A DNA stretch of 64,000 bases from Pseudomonas sp. 10S4. GTDB taxonomy: Bacteria > Pseudomonadota > Gammaproteobacteria > Pseudomonadales > Pseudomonadaceae. The translations under genes and the position numbers were made by a program. This document shows positions 18,649-28,958 of this stretch, piece after piece. Within the stretch, counting starts at the first letter, position 1. The number at the start of each line of letters is the position of its first letter. The stretch covers positions 620,001 through 684,000 of the forward strand of contig NZ_CP133774.1 in assembly GCF_034344865.1 (NCBI RefSeq), in the 5' to 3' direction. Below the pieces are notes generated by a model. That model had not been told where the DNA came from. It did no database searches and was given only the letters and a program-made list of their open reading frames with translations.

Positions 18649-18763
18649 CTGTGGCGAGGGAGCTTGCTCCCGCTTGAGTGCGCAGCACTCACAAAATCTT
18701 CATCGGCTGCGATAATTTTGGGGCTGCTTCGCGGCCCAGCGGGAGCAAGCTCCCTCGCCACAG
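18649..18763. repeat. REP inverted pair, GGCGAGGGAGCTTGCTCCCGC family
   Basis: CTGTGGCGAGGGAGCTTGCT at 18649 mirrored by AGCAAGCTCCCTCGCCACAG ending at 18763, with inner arms GGCTGCTTCGCGGCCC. A variant of the family at 1452 and 10472. It separates the convergent uraA and hemH. Confidence 0.9.
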
Positions 18764-18772
18764 TTTGTGTGC

Positions 18773-19798
18773 TTACAGGGCTATCGGTGCCCGCTCGCAC
18801 AACATGTTCAACGCCCGCGCCCACTGCGGATCATCGTTAAGACACGGCACCAGCACCAACTCCTCTCCTCCCGCTGCGCGGAACTGTTCCAACCCGCGAT
18901 CCCCGATTTCCTCAAGCGTCTCGATGCAATCGGCAACAAACGCCGGGCACATCACCAGAATCCTCTTCACGCCGCTTTTGGCCAGCTCATCGAGGCGTGC
19001 TTCGGTGTAGGGTTCGATCCACTTCGCCCGGCCCAATCGCGACTGGAATGACACCGACCACTTGCCATCGGCCAAACCCAGGCGCTTGGCAAACTCGGAC
19101 GCGGTGCGCAGGCACTGGGCTCGGTAGCACGTCGCCAATACGGCCGGCGATGCATTCTTGCAGCAGTCTTCGTTTTTGAAGCAATGCTGGCCGCTCGGAT
19201 CAAGCTTGGTCAGGTGCCGTTCCGGCAAACCATGAAAGCTGAGCAGCAGGTGATCGTGATCTTGCTCCAGATAGGGCTTGGCACTGGCCACCAGCGCATC
19301 GAGGTATTCCGGCTGATCGTAGAACGGCTGGAGAATCGAGAACTGCACGTCGAGCCTTTTCTCGCGCACGACACGTTTGGCTTCCTCGATCACCGTGGTC
19401 ACGGTGCTGTCGGCGAACTGTGGATAAAGCGGCGCGAGGGTAATTCGCTTGTGGCCCTGGGCGGCCAGGCGCACCAGTGTCGACTCAATCGACGGCTCGC
19501 CGTAACGCATCGCCAACTCCACCGGGCCGTGAGTCCATTGGGCGGTCATGGCCTGTTGCAGACGTTTGCTGAGCACCACCAGCGGCGAGCCCTCCTCCCA
19601 CCAGATCGAGGCGTAAGCGTGGGCCGACTGTTCCGGGCGCTTGAACAGGATCAGCGACACCAGCAAGCGTCGTACCGGCCACGGCAGGTCGATCACATAC
19701 GGGTCCATCAGAAATTGATTGAGGTAACTGCGCACATCCGCCACCGAGGTGGAGGCCGGTGAGCCCAGGTTGACCAGAAGCAACGCGTGATCGGTCAT
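18773..19798 (-). CDS. hemH: Ferrochelatase
   Basis: A 341-residue enzyme inserting ferrous iron into protoporphyrin IX, the last step of heme synthesis. The catalytic histidine motif [10 protein letters not shown] lies near residue 195; FFxxCxxxC-like cysteines follow ([12 protein letters not shown]). ATG 19798 ([14 protein letters not shown]) is chosen; the frame extends upstream to 19912 but overlaps the next gene. It is downstream of the TIGR01777 gene by 14 bases and probably co-transcribed with it. Confidence 0.95.
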   Translation of the reverse strand: MTDHALLLVNLGSPASTSVADVRSYLNQFLMDPYVIDLPWPVRRLLVSLILFKRPEQSAHAYASIWWEEGSPLVVLSKRLQQAMTAQWTHGPVELAMRYGEPSIESTLVRLAAQGHKRITLAPLYPQFADSTVTTVIEEAKRVVREKRLDVQFSILQPFYDQPEYLDALVASAKPYLEQDHDHLLLSFHGLPERHLTKLDPSGQHCFKNEDCCKNASPAVLATCYRAQCLRTASEFAKRLGLADGKWSVSFQSRLGRAKWIEPYTEARLDELAKSGVKRILVMCPAFVADCIETLEEIGDRGLEQFRAAGGEELVLVPCLNDDPQWARALNMLCERAPIAL

Positions 19799-19811
19799 GC
19801 AACATCCTATT

Positions 19812-20714
19812 TCAAAGGCGGCTGGAGAGATCGTCCAGGGCCGCGCGTAAATCAGTGAACTGGAAAGTGAAACCCGCTTCCAGCAAGCGCGCCGGCATGG
19901 CTTTCTGGCCACCCAGCAACAGCAATGACAACTCGCCCAGGGCCACCCTCAACGCCAGGGCCGGCATGGGCATGAACGCCGGGCGGTGCAACACGGCGCC
20001 CAGCGTCTTGGCAAATTCACGATTGCGCACCGGTTTTGGCGCGCAGGCATTATAGGGACCGCTGGCGTCGTTGCGATGCAGAAGAAAATCAATCAGGGCG
20101 ATTTGATCCTTGATATGAACCCACGGCATCCACTGCCGACCACTGCCAATCGGCCCGCCCAGCCCCAGTTTGAATGGCAGCAACAGCCGCGACAAAAAGC
20201 CGCCCTCGGCGGACAGCACCAGCCCGGTGCGAAGCAAAATTACCCGAATGCCCAAAGCCTCGGCACGCAGGGCCGTCTCCTCCCAGGCGATGCTCAATTG
20301 GCTGGCGAAATCATCGATCACCGGCGGCGAGTTCTCAGTCAACTCGCGCTCGCCACCATCGCCATACCAGCCAACCGCGGAGCCGGAAATCAGCACCTGC
20401 GGTTTTTGCTCACGGCTTTCGAACCAGGCCAGCAACGTTTCGGTCAGGGTAATCCGACTACTCCAGAGCAGCGCTTTGCGCCGGCCAGTCCACAAGCGAT
20501 CGGCAATGGGGGCACCCGCCAAGTTGATAACGGCATCCACCGGTTCCTCGCCAAGGTCTTCGAGACGGGCAATGCCTCGCACCTGAGCGCCACATATTTT
20601 CGCCACTTTTTCAGGCGTGCGACTCCAGACCGTGAGGCGATGTCCCTGGCTCGACCAGTGTTGGCAGAGCTGACGTCCTATCAAACCAGTACCGCCGGTC
20701 AGCAATATGTGCAT
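19812..20714 (-). CDS. TIGR01777-family epimerase-like protein (YfcH type)
   Basis: A 300-residue extended SDR with the N-terminal Rossmann motif [13 protein letters not shown] and the family [12 protein letters not shown] active-site region near residue 110, followed by [18 protein letters not shown]. Members are NAD(P)-dependent sugar-nucleotide epimerase relatives of unknown substrate. The start at 20714 is divergent from the renalase-like gene, and its upstream region shares the LitR-type operator, so it may be part of the light regulon; this is inference. hemH follows in the same direction. Confidence 0.88.
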   Translation of the reverse strand: MHILLTGGTGLIGRQLCQHWSSQGHRLTVWSRTPEKVAKICGAQVRGIARLEDLGEEPVDAVINLAGAPIADRLWTGRRKALLWSSRITLTETLLAWFESREQKPQVLISGSAVGWYGDGGERELTENSPPVIDDFASQLSIAWEETALRAEALGIRVILLRTGLVLSAEGGFLSRLLLPFKLGLGGPIGSGRQWMPWVHIKDQIALIDFLLHRNDASGPYNACAPKPVRNREFAKTLGAVLHRPAFMPMPALALRVALGELSLLLLGGQKAMPARLLEAGFTFQFTDLRAALDDLSSRL

Positions 20715-20835
20715 GACTTCTTCCTCGCGTGGCGTTTTACCTTGATCACTAGTCTATTTTTATATGCAGGGATCTTTGGTATCGGGCAGTGTCTGTGTTT
20801 AACAATAGGCCAAGCTGTCAGAACGAGAACGCTAA

Positions 20836-22109
<1,274 letters not shown>

Positions 22110-22115
22110 ATCCCC

Positions 22116-22204
22116 TGTGGGAGCGGGCTTGCTCGCGAATGCGGTGGGTCAGCCGCACATGTGTTGACTGACTCATCGCATTCGCGAGCAAGCCCGCTCC
22201 CACA
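22116..22204. repeat. REP inverted pair, GGAGCGGGCTTGCTCGCGAA family
   Basis: TGTGGGAGCGGGCTTGCTCG at 22116 mirrored by CGAGCAAGCCCGCTCCCACA ending at 22204. It splits the light cluster into two transcription units. Confidence 0.9.
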
Positions 22205-22230
22205 TGGGAATCGCGAGCACTTCAAAAACC

Positions 22231-22305
22231 TATACAAATAATTTGACTTGTACAGCTTCGAATCTATGATGAAGATTATATTGTACAACGCCAATGCGCT
22301 GTACA
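22231..22305 (+). promoter_or_regulatory. Promoter with two perfect LitR-type operator boxes
   Basis: Box 1 is TATACA (22231-22236), 12 bases, TGTACA (22249-22254). Box 2 is TGTACA (22282-22287), 12 bases, TGTACA (22300-22305). Both match T(G/A)TACA-N12-TGTA(C/T)A exactly. A sigma70-like promoter TTGACT (22243-22248), 16 bases, TATGAT (22265-22270) overlaps box 1, and box 2 lies just downstream of the predicted start site, which fits a repressor. It drives the DUF523/DUF1722-litR-phr operon, so LitR would control itself. Confidence 0.8.
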
Positions 22306-22327
22306 GGTTTAGATTCGAGGTGCTTCG

Positions 22328-23287
22328 ATGTCCATCGCCCCCGCCAAACCGAAAATCGCGATCAGCGCCTGCCTGATGGGTGCCGAGGTGCGCTTCAATG
22401 GCGGGCACAAGGAATCGCGGCTGTGCAGTCGCACCCTTTCGGACTACTTTGATTTCGTCCCGGTCTGCCCGGAGGTCGCCATCGGCCTGGGCATTCCCCG
22501 CGAGCCGATCCGCCTGGTGGGCGATCCCGAACATCCTGAAGCCGTCGGCACGATCCATCATGAGATTAACGTCACTCAGCCGCTCGCCGAGTACGGCCAG
22601 AAAATGGCAGTCGAACTGGGCGACATCTGCGGCTACATCTTCATGCAGAAATCGCCTTCCTGCGGGCTGTTGCGGGTCAAGGTTTACCACACCAACGGCG
22701 CACCGGTGGATGGCGGTGGTCGCGGCATCTACGCCCAGGCGTTCTGCGCACAACATCCGGACCTGCCGGTGGAAGAGGACGGTCGCCTCAACGATCCGGT
22801 GTTGCGGGAAAACTTCCTAACCCGAGTCTTCGCCTACAGCGCCTGGCAGTCATTACTGCAAGAAGGCCTGACCCGGCGCGCGCTCATCGATTTTCACTCG
22901 CGCTACAAATACCTGCTGATGGCCCACAACCCGGTCCAATACAAAACCCTGGGCAACCTGCTGGGCAGCATGGGCCAGACCGATCCGAAAGAACTCGGCC
23001 CACGCTATTTCAGCGAACTGATGGAGGCGCTGAAAAAATGCGCCACCCGCCGCACCCACAGCAATGTCTTGCAACACATCAGTGGTTACCTCAAACAGGC
23101 CATCAGCGCTGAAGACAAACAGGAAGTGCAACACGTCATCGGCCAATATCGCCACGGCATCGTGCCGCTGGTGGTGCCGCTGACGCTGCTCAAGCATTAC
23201 TTTCGCCAACACCCGGACCCGTACATTGCGCAACAGGTTTACCTGCAACCGCACCCGGAAAACCTCAGCCTGCGAAACGCGATCTAA
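22328..23287 (+). CDS. DUF523 and DUF1722 (YbgA-like) fusion protein
   Basis: A 319-residue two-domain protein. The N-terminal DUF523 domain (residues about 8-155) has conserved cysteines in AISACLMG, VPVCPEV and QKSPSCGL, suggesting a metal or cofactor site. The C-terminal DUF1722 (about 195-305) is the YbgA-like part, with SRYKYLLMAHNP and HVIGQYRHGIVPLVVPL. In E. coli ybgA also lies beside the photolyase gene, so a link to photolyase is conserved though the biochemical role is unknown. First gene of the light operon, directly after the LitR-box promoter; the next start codon follows its stop without a gap. Confidence 0.9.
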   Translation: MSIAPAKPKIAISACLMGAEVRFNGGHKESRLCSRTLSDYFDFVPVCPEVAIGLGIPREPIRLVGDPEHPEAVGTIHHEINVTQPLAEYGQKMAVELGDICGYIFMQKSPSCGLLRVKVYHTNGAPVDGGGRGIYAQAFCAQHPDLPVEEDGRLNDPVLRENFLTRVFAYSAWQSLLQEGLTRRALIDFHSRYKYLLMAHNPVQYKTLGNLLGSMGQTDPKELGPRYFSELMEALKKCATRRTHSNVLQHISGYLKQAISAEDKQEVQHVIGQYRHGIVPLVVPLTLLKHYFRQHPDPYIAQQVYLQPHPENLSLRNAI

Positions 23288-24229
23288 ATGAACAACACAC
23301 CCGACACCAGCGCCAGCGAAGACTTCGGCGCCGACTTCAAAAAAGCCCTGGACGATGGCTGGCTGCCGATTCGTGAAGTCGCGCGCCAGACCGGCGTCAA
23401 CGCCATCACCCTGCGCGCCTGGGAACGGCGCTACGGCCTGATCGTCCCGCAGCGCACGCCAAAAGGTCATCGGTTGTTCTCGGCCGAACACGTTCAACGA
23501 ATCCTGACGATCCTCACCTGGCTCAACCGCGGCGTGGCCGTCGGCCAGGTCAAGCAACTGCTCGATACGCCGCAAGCCTTCACCGATTGCGCCGAAAACG
23601 ATTGGCACCTGCTACGCCACACGCTGCTGCAAGCGGTCACGCAACTGGCCGAACGCACCCTCGATGACACTATCAATCAAGCGATGGCGCTGTACCCGCC
23701 GCGGACCTTGTGCGAACAACTGTTGATGCCCTTGCTGACGGAACTCGAGCAACGCTGGCAAGGCCAGTTCGGCGCACAGATGGAGCGGGTATTCTTTTAT
23801 TCCTGGCTACGCAGCAAATTCGGCGCGCGCATCTACCATAACAACCGTCAGTTACGTGCCGCGCCGCTGCTGTTGATCAATCACTCGGACCTGCCCCTGG
23901 AACCTCACCTGTGGCTCACCGCGTGGCTGATCAGCAGCGCCGATTGCCCGGTGGAAGTCTTCGACTGGCCACTGCCGGCCGGGGAGCTCGCGCTGGCGGT
24001 CGAACAGCTGCAAGCCCGCGGCGTACTGCTGTATTCCAGCAAAGCCATGAACCTTGCGCAGCTGCCTAAACTTTTGAACGGTGTCAGTTGCCCAAAAATG
24101 ATTGTCGGACCAACGGTATGCATCCACCACGCCGAGTTGTCCGTAAGAACTACCGAGATTGCTGATTTGTTCCTGGCCGAAGATCCCTTGTCGGCTCATC
24201 AGGATCTTGTTCAGCGTGGGCTTGTTTAA
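23288..24229 (+). CDS. litR: MerR-family light-response regulator, class II LitR type
   Basis: A 313-residue regulator. The MerR winged helix is at residues about 20-90 (PIREVARQTGVNAITLRAWE, RRYGLIVPQRTPKGHRLFS). The C-terminal half resembles a cobalamin-binding CarH/LitR sensor domain, but the B12 motif ExHxxG appears as EPHLWL near residue 206, so adenosylcobalamin binding is doubtful, as described for class II LitR (PplR) of P. putida. It is expected to repress the light-inducible promoters bearing TGTACA-N12-TGTACA boxes, including its own operon promoter. It lies between DUF523/DUF1722 and the photolyase gene. The name is by homology of position and architecture, not proven. Confidence 0.85.
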   Translation: MNNTPDTSASEDFGADFKKALDDGWLPIREVARQTGVNAITLRAWERRYGLIVPQRTPKGHRLFSAEHVQRILTILTWLNRGVAVGQVKQLLDTPQAFTDCAENDWHLLRHTLLQAVTQLAERTLDDTINQAMALYPPRTLCEQLLMPLLTELEQRWQGQFGAQMERVFFYSWLRSKFGARIYHNNRQLRAAPLLLINHSDLPLEPHLWLTAWLISSADCPVEVFDWPLPAGELALAVEQLQARGVLLYSSKAMNLAQLPKLLNGVSCPKMIVGPTVCIHHAELSVRTTEIADLFLAEDPLSAHQDLVQRGLV

Positions 24230-24263
24230 TGATGCTTTTTTAATGAATCGTACGGATACCACC

Positions 24264-25708
24264 ATGCAATTGATCTGGCTGCGCAGCGACTTGCGCCTAC
24301 ACGACAACACCGCCCTCTCGGCCGCCGCAGCGCGCGGCCCGACGGTGGCGGTGTATCTGCTGAGCCCGGAGCAATGGCGCGAACATGACGACGCGCCATG
24401 CAAGGTGGATTTCTGGCTGCGCAACCTGACTGAATTGAGCCTGGCGCTGGGCAAGCTCAACATCCCGTTGCTGATCCGCTCTGCGCCACGCTGGGAGGCC
24501 GCGCCAGAAGTTTTGCTGGATCTATGTCAGCAGTTGAACGCCGACGCCGTACACGTCAACGAGGAATACGGCATTCATGAAACCCGCCGGGATGAAGCGG
24601 TGGCCCAAACGCTGAAGGCGGCAGGCATCGACTTTTACAGCTACCTCGATCAACTGCTGTTCTCGCCGGGCACCGTGCTGACCAAGACCGGCACTTACTT
24701 CCAGGTGTTCAGCCAGTTCCGCAAAGTCTGCTACGACCGGTTGCATCGTTCACTGCCCAGCCTCGTAGTCGCCCCCGGGGTCCAAGCGCCGTTGAGCGTC
24801 GAAAGAGATGAAGTCCCTTCCCGGGTCGAAGGTTTCGAAACGCCTCAAGAGCGTTTGATCACACTCTGGCCCGCCGGTGAAGCCGAAGCCCGACGCCGCC
24901 TCGACACCTTCGCCGATGCACAAATCGACTATTACCAGAGCGAGCGCGACTTCCCGGCGAAGCCCGGCACCAGTCAGCTTTCGGCTTATCTCGCGGCCGG
25001 GGTGATTTCCCCGCGCCAGTGTTTGCACGCGGCGTTGCAAAGCAATCAGGGCGAGTTCGAAAGCGGCAAGGTCGGCGCGGTCACCTGGATCAACGAGCTG
25101 CTGTGGCGCGAGTTCTACAAACACATTCTGGTGGGTTACCCACGGGTCTCGCGCCACCGCGCGTTCCGCCCGGAAACCGAAGCCCTGGCCTGGCGTGATG
25201 CGCCGGATGAACTCGCGGCCTGGAAAGAGGCTCGCACCGGCCTGCCAATCATCGACGCGGCCATGCGCCAATTGCTCGAAACCGGCTGGATGCACAACCG
25301 CCTGCGCATGGTGGTAGCGATGTTCCTGACCAAGAACCTGCTGATCGACTGGCGTGAAGGCGAGCGCTTCTTCATGCGCCACCTGATCGACGGCGACCTC
25401 GCGGCGAACAACGGCGGCTGGCAGTGGAGCTCGTCCACCGGCACCGATTCGGCGCCCTACTTCCGGATTTTCAACCCGCTGAGCCAGTCGGAAAAATTCG
25501 ACGCCGAAGGTGTGTTCATCAAGCACTGGCTGCCGGAACTCGCAGGGCTGAACAAAAAGAAGTGCACAACCCGGCGAATGTCGGCGGTTTGTTCGGTGCT
25601 ACAGATTATCCATCGCCTATCGTCAATCTCAGTACCTCTCGCCAACGAGCGCTGGCGGCATTCAAGAACCTGCCATCGCGACAAGATGCCGGAGGTGGGT
25701 ATGAGTGA
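24264..25708 (+). pseudogene. phrB: Deoxyribodipyrimidine photolyase, broken by one frameshift
   Basis: Class I CPD photolyase that repairs pyrimidine dimers with blue light. From ATG 24264 (MQLIWLRSDLRLHDNTAL): antenna-binding Rossmann domain (to about residue 200), then the FAD domain with ELLWREFYKH, TGLPIIDAAMRQL and NNGGWQWSSSTGTD. Near the C-terminus the frame shifts at a run of five A (25554-25558). A sixth A restores KKEVHNPANVGGLFGATDYP and a 481-residue protein ending at 25708, with an eight-base overlap to the next start. Without repair the frame runs on into the NTF2 gene as an artificial fusion. Very likely a sequencing error. ATG 24243 is an alternative start. Confidence 0.92.
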
Positions 25709-26123
25709 ATTCCTGCGGCGCTTTGCCCAGCAGTTTTCGGACCTTAACAAGGACAATCTGCAACGGCTCAATCAGCTCTACACCCACGACGTGCAGTTCA
25801 CTGATCCGCTGCACGAAGTTCAGGGCCTGGTGCAGCTGCGTAGCTACTTTGAGGAGCTCTATGCCAATGTCAGCGAACTGCGTTTCGACTTTCACAGCTT
25901 CGACCAGATTGGCGAAGGCGAAGGTTATCTGCGCTGGGTCATGAGCTACCGTCACCCGCGCCTGGCCGGCGGCCAGTTGATTCGGGTCGACGGCTGCTCG
26001 CACCTGCTCTGGCGCGACAAGGTTTATCGCCACCGGGATTACTTCGATGCCGGGGCACTGCTTTATGAACATCTACCCGTATTGGGTCGGGCGATCGCCT
26101 GGCTGAAAAGGAGAATGGGATGA
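25701..26123 (+). CDS. NTF2/SnoaL-like protein of the light operon
   Basis: A 140-residue cone-shaped NTF2-fold protein (DNLQRLNQLYTHDVQFTDPL, LRSYFEELYANV, HLLWRDKVYRHRDYFDAGAL). ATG 25701 overlaps the photolyase stop by eight bases, and its own stop overlaps the SDR start by four, so it is translationally coupled on both sides. Members can be small isomerases, hydratases or carrier proteins; no catalytic set can be assigned here. It is in frame with the broken photolyase, which makes the two appear fused. Confidence 0.85.
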   Translation: MSEFLRRFAQQFSDLNKDNLQRLNQLYTHDVQFTDPLHEVQGLVQLRSYFEELYANVSELRFDFHSFDQIGEGEGYLRWVMSYRHPRLAGGQLIRVDGCSHLLWRDKVYRHRDYFDAGALLYEHLPVLGRAIAWLKRRMG

Positions 26124-26902
26124 GCCTTACACCTCCACGTCGATACTGGTTAACGGGAGCGAGCAGCGGCATTGGCGCCGCGCTCGCCGAAGAAATATTG
26201 AAAACCGGTGCTCATCTGGCCGTCAGTTCACGCTCGGTAGTGCCACTGAAAATCCTGTCCCAGCGCTATCCGGGGCAAGTGATGGTGGTGGCCGGCGACC
26301 TGACCAACAGCCAGACCGTGCGCGAAATCGGTGAACAGATTGCCGCCGACTGGGGCTCACTCGACACCGTGATTCTCAACGCCGGCACCTGCGAATACGT
26401 CGATGCCAAGCAGTTCGACGCCTCGATTGTCGAGCATGTGGTGCGCACCAACCTGCTTGCCAGCAGCTATTGCATCGAAGCAGCCCTGCCGTTGCTGCGC
26501 GCCGGCACTGCACCGCATCTGGTCGGTGTCGCCAGCTCGGTGACTTACCTGCCGCTGCCACGGGCCGAAGCCTACGGCGCCTCGAAGGCTGGCTTGCGCT
26601 ACCTGTTCGAATCCTTGCGCATCGACCTGGCGCCCGAAGGTATTGAAGTCACCGTGGTCAGCCCTGGGTTTGTCGACACGCCGCTGACGGAGAAAAACGA
26701 CTTCCCGATGCCGCTCAGTTGGCCTGTGGATAAAGCCGCGCGGCACATCTTTTCCAAACTGAAGAACCGCCCACTGGAAATCGCTTTCCCGGCACTGTTC
26801 ATGGCCGCCCTCTGGCCACTCTCGAAATTGCCCGACCGGGTGAAGCTGGAGATCGGCAAACGCATGGTGCGCAGCAATCCGCCGATCAAGGATCAGCCGT
26901 GA
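26120..26902 (+). CDS. Short-chain dehydrogenase/reductase of the light operon
   Basis: A 260-residue classical SDR: the cofactor loop WLTGASSGIGAALAEEIL (TGxxxGIG), ILNAGTCEY, and the active-site serine and YxxxK in VASSVTYLPLP and AEAYGASKAGLRYL. It would oxidise or reduce an alcohol/ketone with NAD(P)H. Start and stop overlap both neighbours by four bases. Beside a flavin oxidase and a Cfa-like methyltransferase it most plausibly acts on a lipid or fatty-acyl intermediate (inference). Confidence 0.92.
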   Translation: MSLTPPRRYWLTGASSGIGAALAEEILKTGAHLAVSSRSVVPLKILSQRYPGQVMVVAGDLTNSQTVREIGEQIAADWGSLDTVILNAGTCEYVDAKQFDASIVEHVVRTNLLASSYCIEAALPLLRAGTAPHLVGVASSVTYLPLPRAEAYGASKAGLRYLFESLRIDLAPEGIEVTVVSPGFVDTPLTEKNDFPMPLSWPVDKAARHIFSKLKNRPLEIAFPALFMAALWPLSKLPDRVKLEIGKRMVRSNPPIKDQP

Positions 26903-28146
26903 ACATCGCCGTCATCGGCAGCGGTATCTCGGGGCTGACCTGCGCCTACCTGCTCAATCGCAGCCACGAGATCACCCTGTTCGAGGCCGGCGACTGGATC
27001 GGCGGGCACACCCACACTGTGGAGGTGACCGTCGATGGCCAACGCTATGCCGTGGACACCGGTTTCATTGTGTTCAACAACTGGACTTACCCGAATTTCA
27101 TTCGCTTGCTGGGCCGACTCGGTGTGGGCTTCAAACCCACCGAGATGAGCTTCTCTGTCACCGACCCGGACTCAGGTCTCGAATACAACGGCAACAACCT
27201 CAACAGCCTGTTCGCCCAGCGGCGCAACCTGCTGTCGCCAGGGTTCTGGGGCATGTTGCGGGACATCCTGCGCTTCAACAAAGAAGCCCAGCGCGACCTC
27301 GAAGAACAACGAATCGCCGCCGACACCACCCTCGATCAATACCTGAAAGCCGGCGGCTACGGCGAGCGCTTTATCCTGCATTACATCGTGCCGATGGGCG
27401 CGGCGATCTGGTCGATGTCCATGGCCGACATGCTCGGTTTCCCGTTGCAGTTCTTCATCCGGTTTTTCAAGAATCACGGTTTGCTGTCCGTCAGCAATCG
27501 GCCGCAATGGTGTGTGATCGAGGGTGGCTCAAGCGCTTATGTCGCGCCACTGACCGCGTCCTTTAAAGAGAAGATTCGCCTCAACTGCCCGGTGACCCGC
27601 GTCGAACGCGATGAAGACGGCGTAGTTATCCACAGCGCCAGCGGCAGTGAGCACTTCGATAAAGTGGTCTTCGCCTGCCACAGCGATCAAGCGCTGACGC
27701 TACTGGCCAAACCAAGCAGCGCCGAACAGTCGATCCTCGGCGCCCTGCCCTACGCCGACAACGAAGTGGTGCTGCACACCGACACTCGCCTGCTGCCCGA
27801 ACGCAAACTCGCCTGGGCCAGCTGGAATTATCGACTCGGCGGCGCCGGGCATGCATTGGCCGCCGTCACCTACGACATGAACATCCTGCAAGGTATTCGG
27901 AGCGACACCACGTTCTGCGTCAGCCTCAACCAGAGCGCCGGCATCAGCCCGTTCAAAGTGCTCGCCAAATTCACCTATGCCCATCCGCAATACAGCCTCA
28001 AAGCAGTGGCCGCGCAGCAGCGTTGGGACGAATTGGACGGCGCGCAGCACACTCATTATTGCGGCGCCTATTGGGCCAACGGCTTTCACGAAGACGGGGT
28101 GGTCAGCGCTCTGCGCGTTGCCCGCTCGTTTGGTGAAACCCTGTGA
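26899..28146 (+). CDS. FAD-dependent amine oxidase-like protein of the light operon
   Basis: A 415-residue flavoprotein starting at GTG 26899 (MNIAVIGSGISGLTCAYLLN), with the FAD fingerprint GxGxxG, the GGHTHTVEV motif, and a C-terminal segment YCGAYWANGFHEDGVVSALR with the second FAD contact. This is the desaturase/protoporphyrinogen oxidase-like superfamily found beside Cfa-like enzymes in proteobacteria. It probably desaturates or oxidises a lipid substrate. Four-base overlaps with the SDR upstream and with DUF1365 downstream. Confidence 0.9.
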   Translation: MNIAVIGSGISGLTCAYLLNRSHEITLFEAGDWIGGHTHTVEVTVDGQRYAVDTGFIVFNNWTYPNFIRLLGRLGVGFKPTEMSFSVTDPDSGLEYNGNNLNSLFAQRRNLLSPGFWGMLRDILRFNKEAQRDLEEQRIAADTTLDQYLKAGGYGERFILHYIVPMGAAIWSMSMADMLGFPLQFFIRFFKNHGLLSVSNRPQWCVIEGGSSAYVAPLTASFKEKIRLNCPVTRVERDEDGVVIHSASGSEHFDKVVFACHSDQALTLLAKPSSAEQSILGALPYADNEVVLHTDTRLLPERKLAWASWNYRLGGAGHALAAVTYDMNILQGIRSDTTFCVSLNQSAGISPFKVLAKFTYAHPQYSLKAVAAQQRWDELDGAQHTHYCGAYWANGFHEDGVVSALRVARSFGETL

Positions 28147-28958
28147 ACAGCGCCCTCTACAGCGGCTGGATCGCCCATCGGCGGTTTGCGCCCAGACGCC
28201 ACGAATTCCGCTACCGGATCGGCCTGCTGTACCTGGACCTCGATGAACAGGACGCCGTGCGCGGGTTGTCGCCGTTGTCGGGCAGCAGTCGTTTTGCACC
28301 GTTCTCGTTTCGCGAGAGCGACTATTTGAAAGCCTTTACCGGCACCGGCATGCGTTTGATCGACGCGGTACGCCAGCAGGTCGGCCAAGCGATCGGCCAT
28401 GCGCCCCAAGGCTCGATCTGCCTGCTGACCCAGGCCCGCAGCTGGGGCCTGTCGTTCAACCCGGTGAGTTTTTTCTATTGCCACGAAGCCGATGGCCAAC
28501 TGGCGGCGATTCTCTGCGAAGTCACCAACACCCCGTGGCGCGAGCGTTATCACTACGTGTTGCCGGCCAAGGCCCCCGTGGACTTGCAGGACTTCCACCA
28601 GCACTTCGCCGTGGCCAAGGCCTTTGATGTGTCGCCGTTTTTGCCGCGGGATCTCGAATACCGTATGAGTTTCAGCCCCGCCGCGCAAAAGCTCGGTGTG
28701 CACATGGCTGACTGGCAGGGCGAACTGAAACTGTTCGACGCCACGCTCAGCCTGCAACGCGAAACCCTGAATCGCGACAGCCTGCACCGTTACTTGCGGC
28801 GTTTCCCCTGGATGACCGCGAAAACCTGCCTGGCGATCTATTGGCAAGCCATTCGCCTGTTGCTCAAGCGCGCACCGATTTTTGCTCATCAGGCTGCCGA
28901 TGGCAGCTTTCAAACCGCCATCGTTCCCCCAAAGGATCGCCGCCATGAAATCCTCTAG
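28143..28958 (+). CDS. DUF1365-family protein of the light operon
   Basis: A 271-residue protein with the DUF1365 signatures LYSGWIAHRRFAPRRHEFRY, SFNPVSFFYCHEADG and FHVSPF-like AFDVSPFLPRDLEYRM. The function is unknown, but the family almost always sits between a flavin oxidase and a Cfa-like methyltransferase. GTG 28143 overlaps the oxidase stop by four bases, and its stop overlaps the methyltransferase start by 14 bases. Probably a partner in the same lipid pathway. Confidence 0.9.
   Translation: MNSALYSGWIAHRRFAPRRHEFRYRIGLLYLDLDEQDAVRGLSPLSGSSRFAPFSFRESDYLKAFTGTGMRLIDAVRQQVGQAIGHAPQGSICLLTQARSWGLSFNPVSFFYCHEADGQLAAILCEVTNTPWRERYHYVLPAKAPVDLQDFHQHFAVAKAFDVSPFLPRDLEYRMSFSPAAQKLGVHMADWQGELKLFDATLSLQRETLNRDSLHRYLRRFPWMTAKTCLAIYWQAIRLLLKRAPIFAHQAADGSFQTAIVPPKDRRHEIL

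Noticed and set aside
17289..18824. 511-codon antisense frame across uraA
   Set aside because: It is the mirror of uraA, with a composition typical of shadow frames (long runs of H, R, Q) and no domain.
24159..26123. Photolyase-NTF2 fusion protein of 654 residues
   Set aside because: It arises only because the missing A puts the photolyase C-terminus into the NTF2 frame; the correct photolyase frame stops at 25708.
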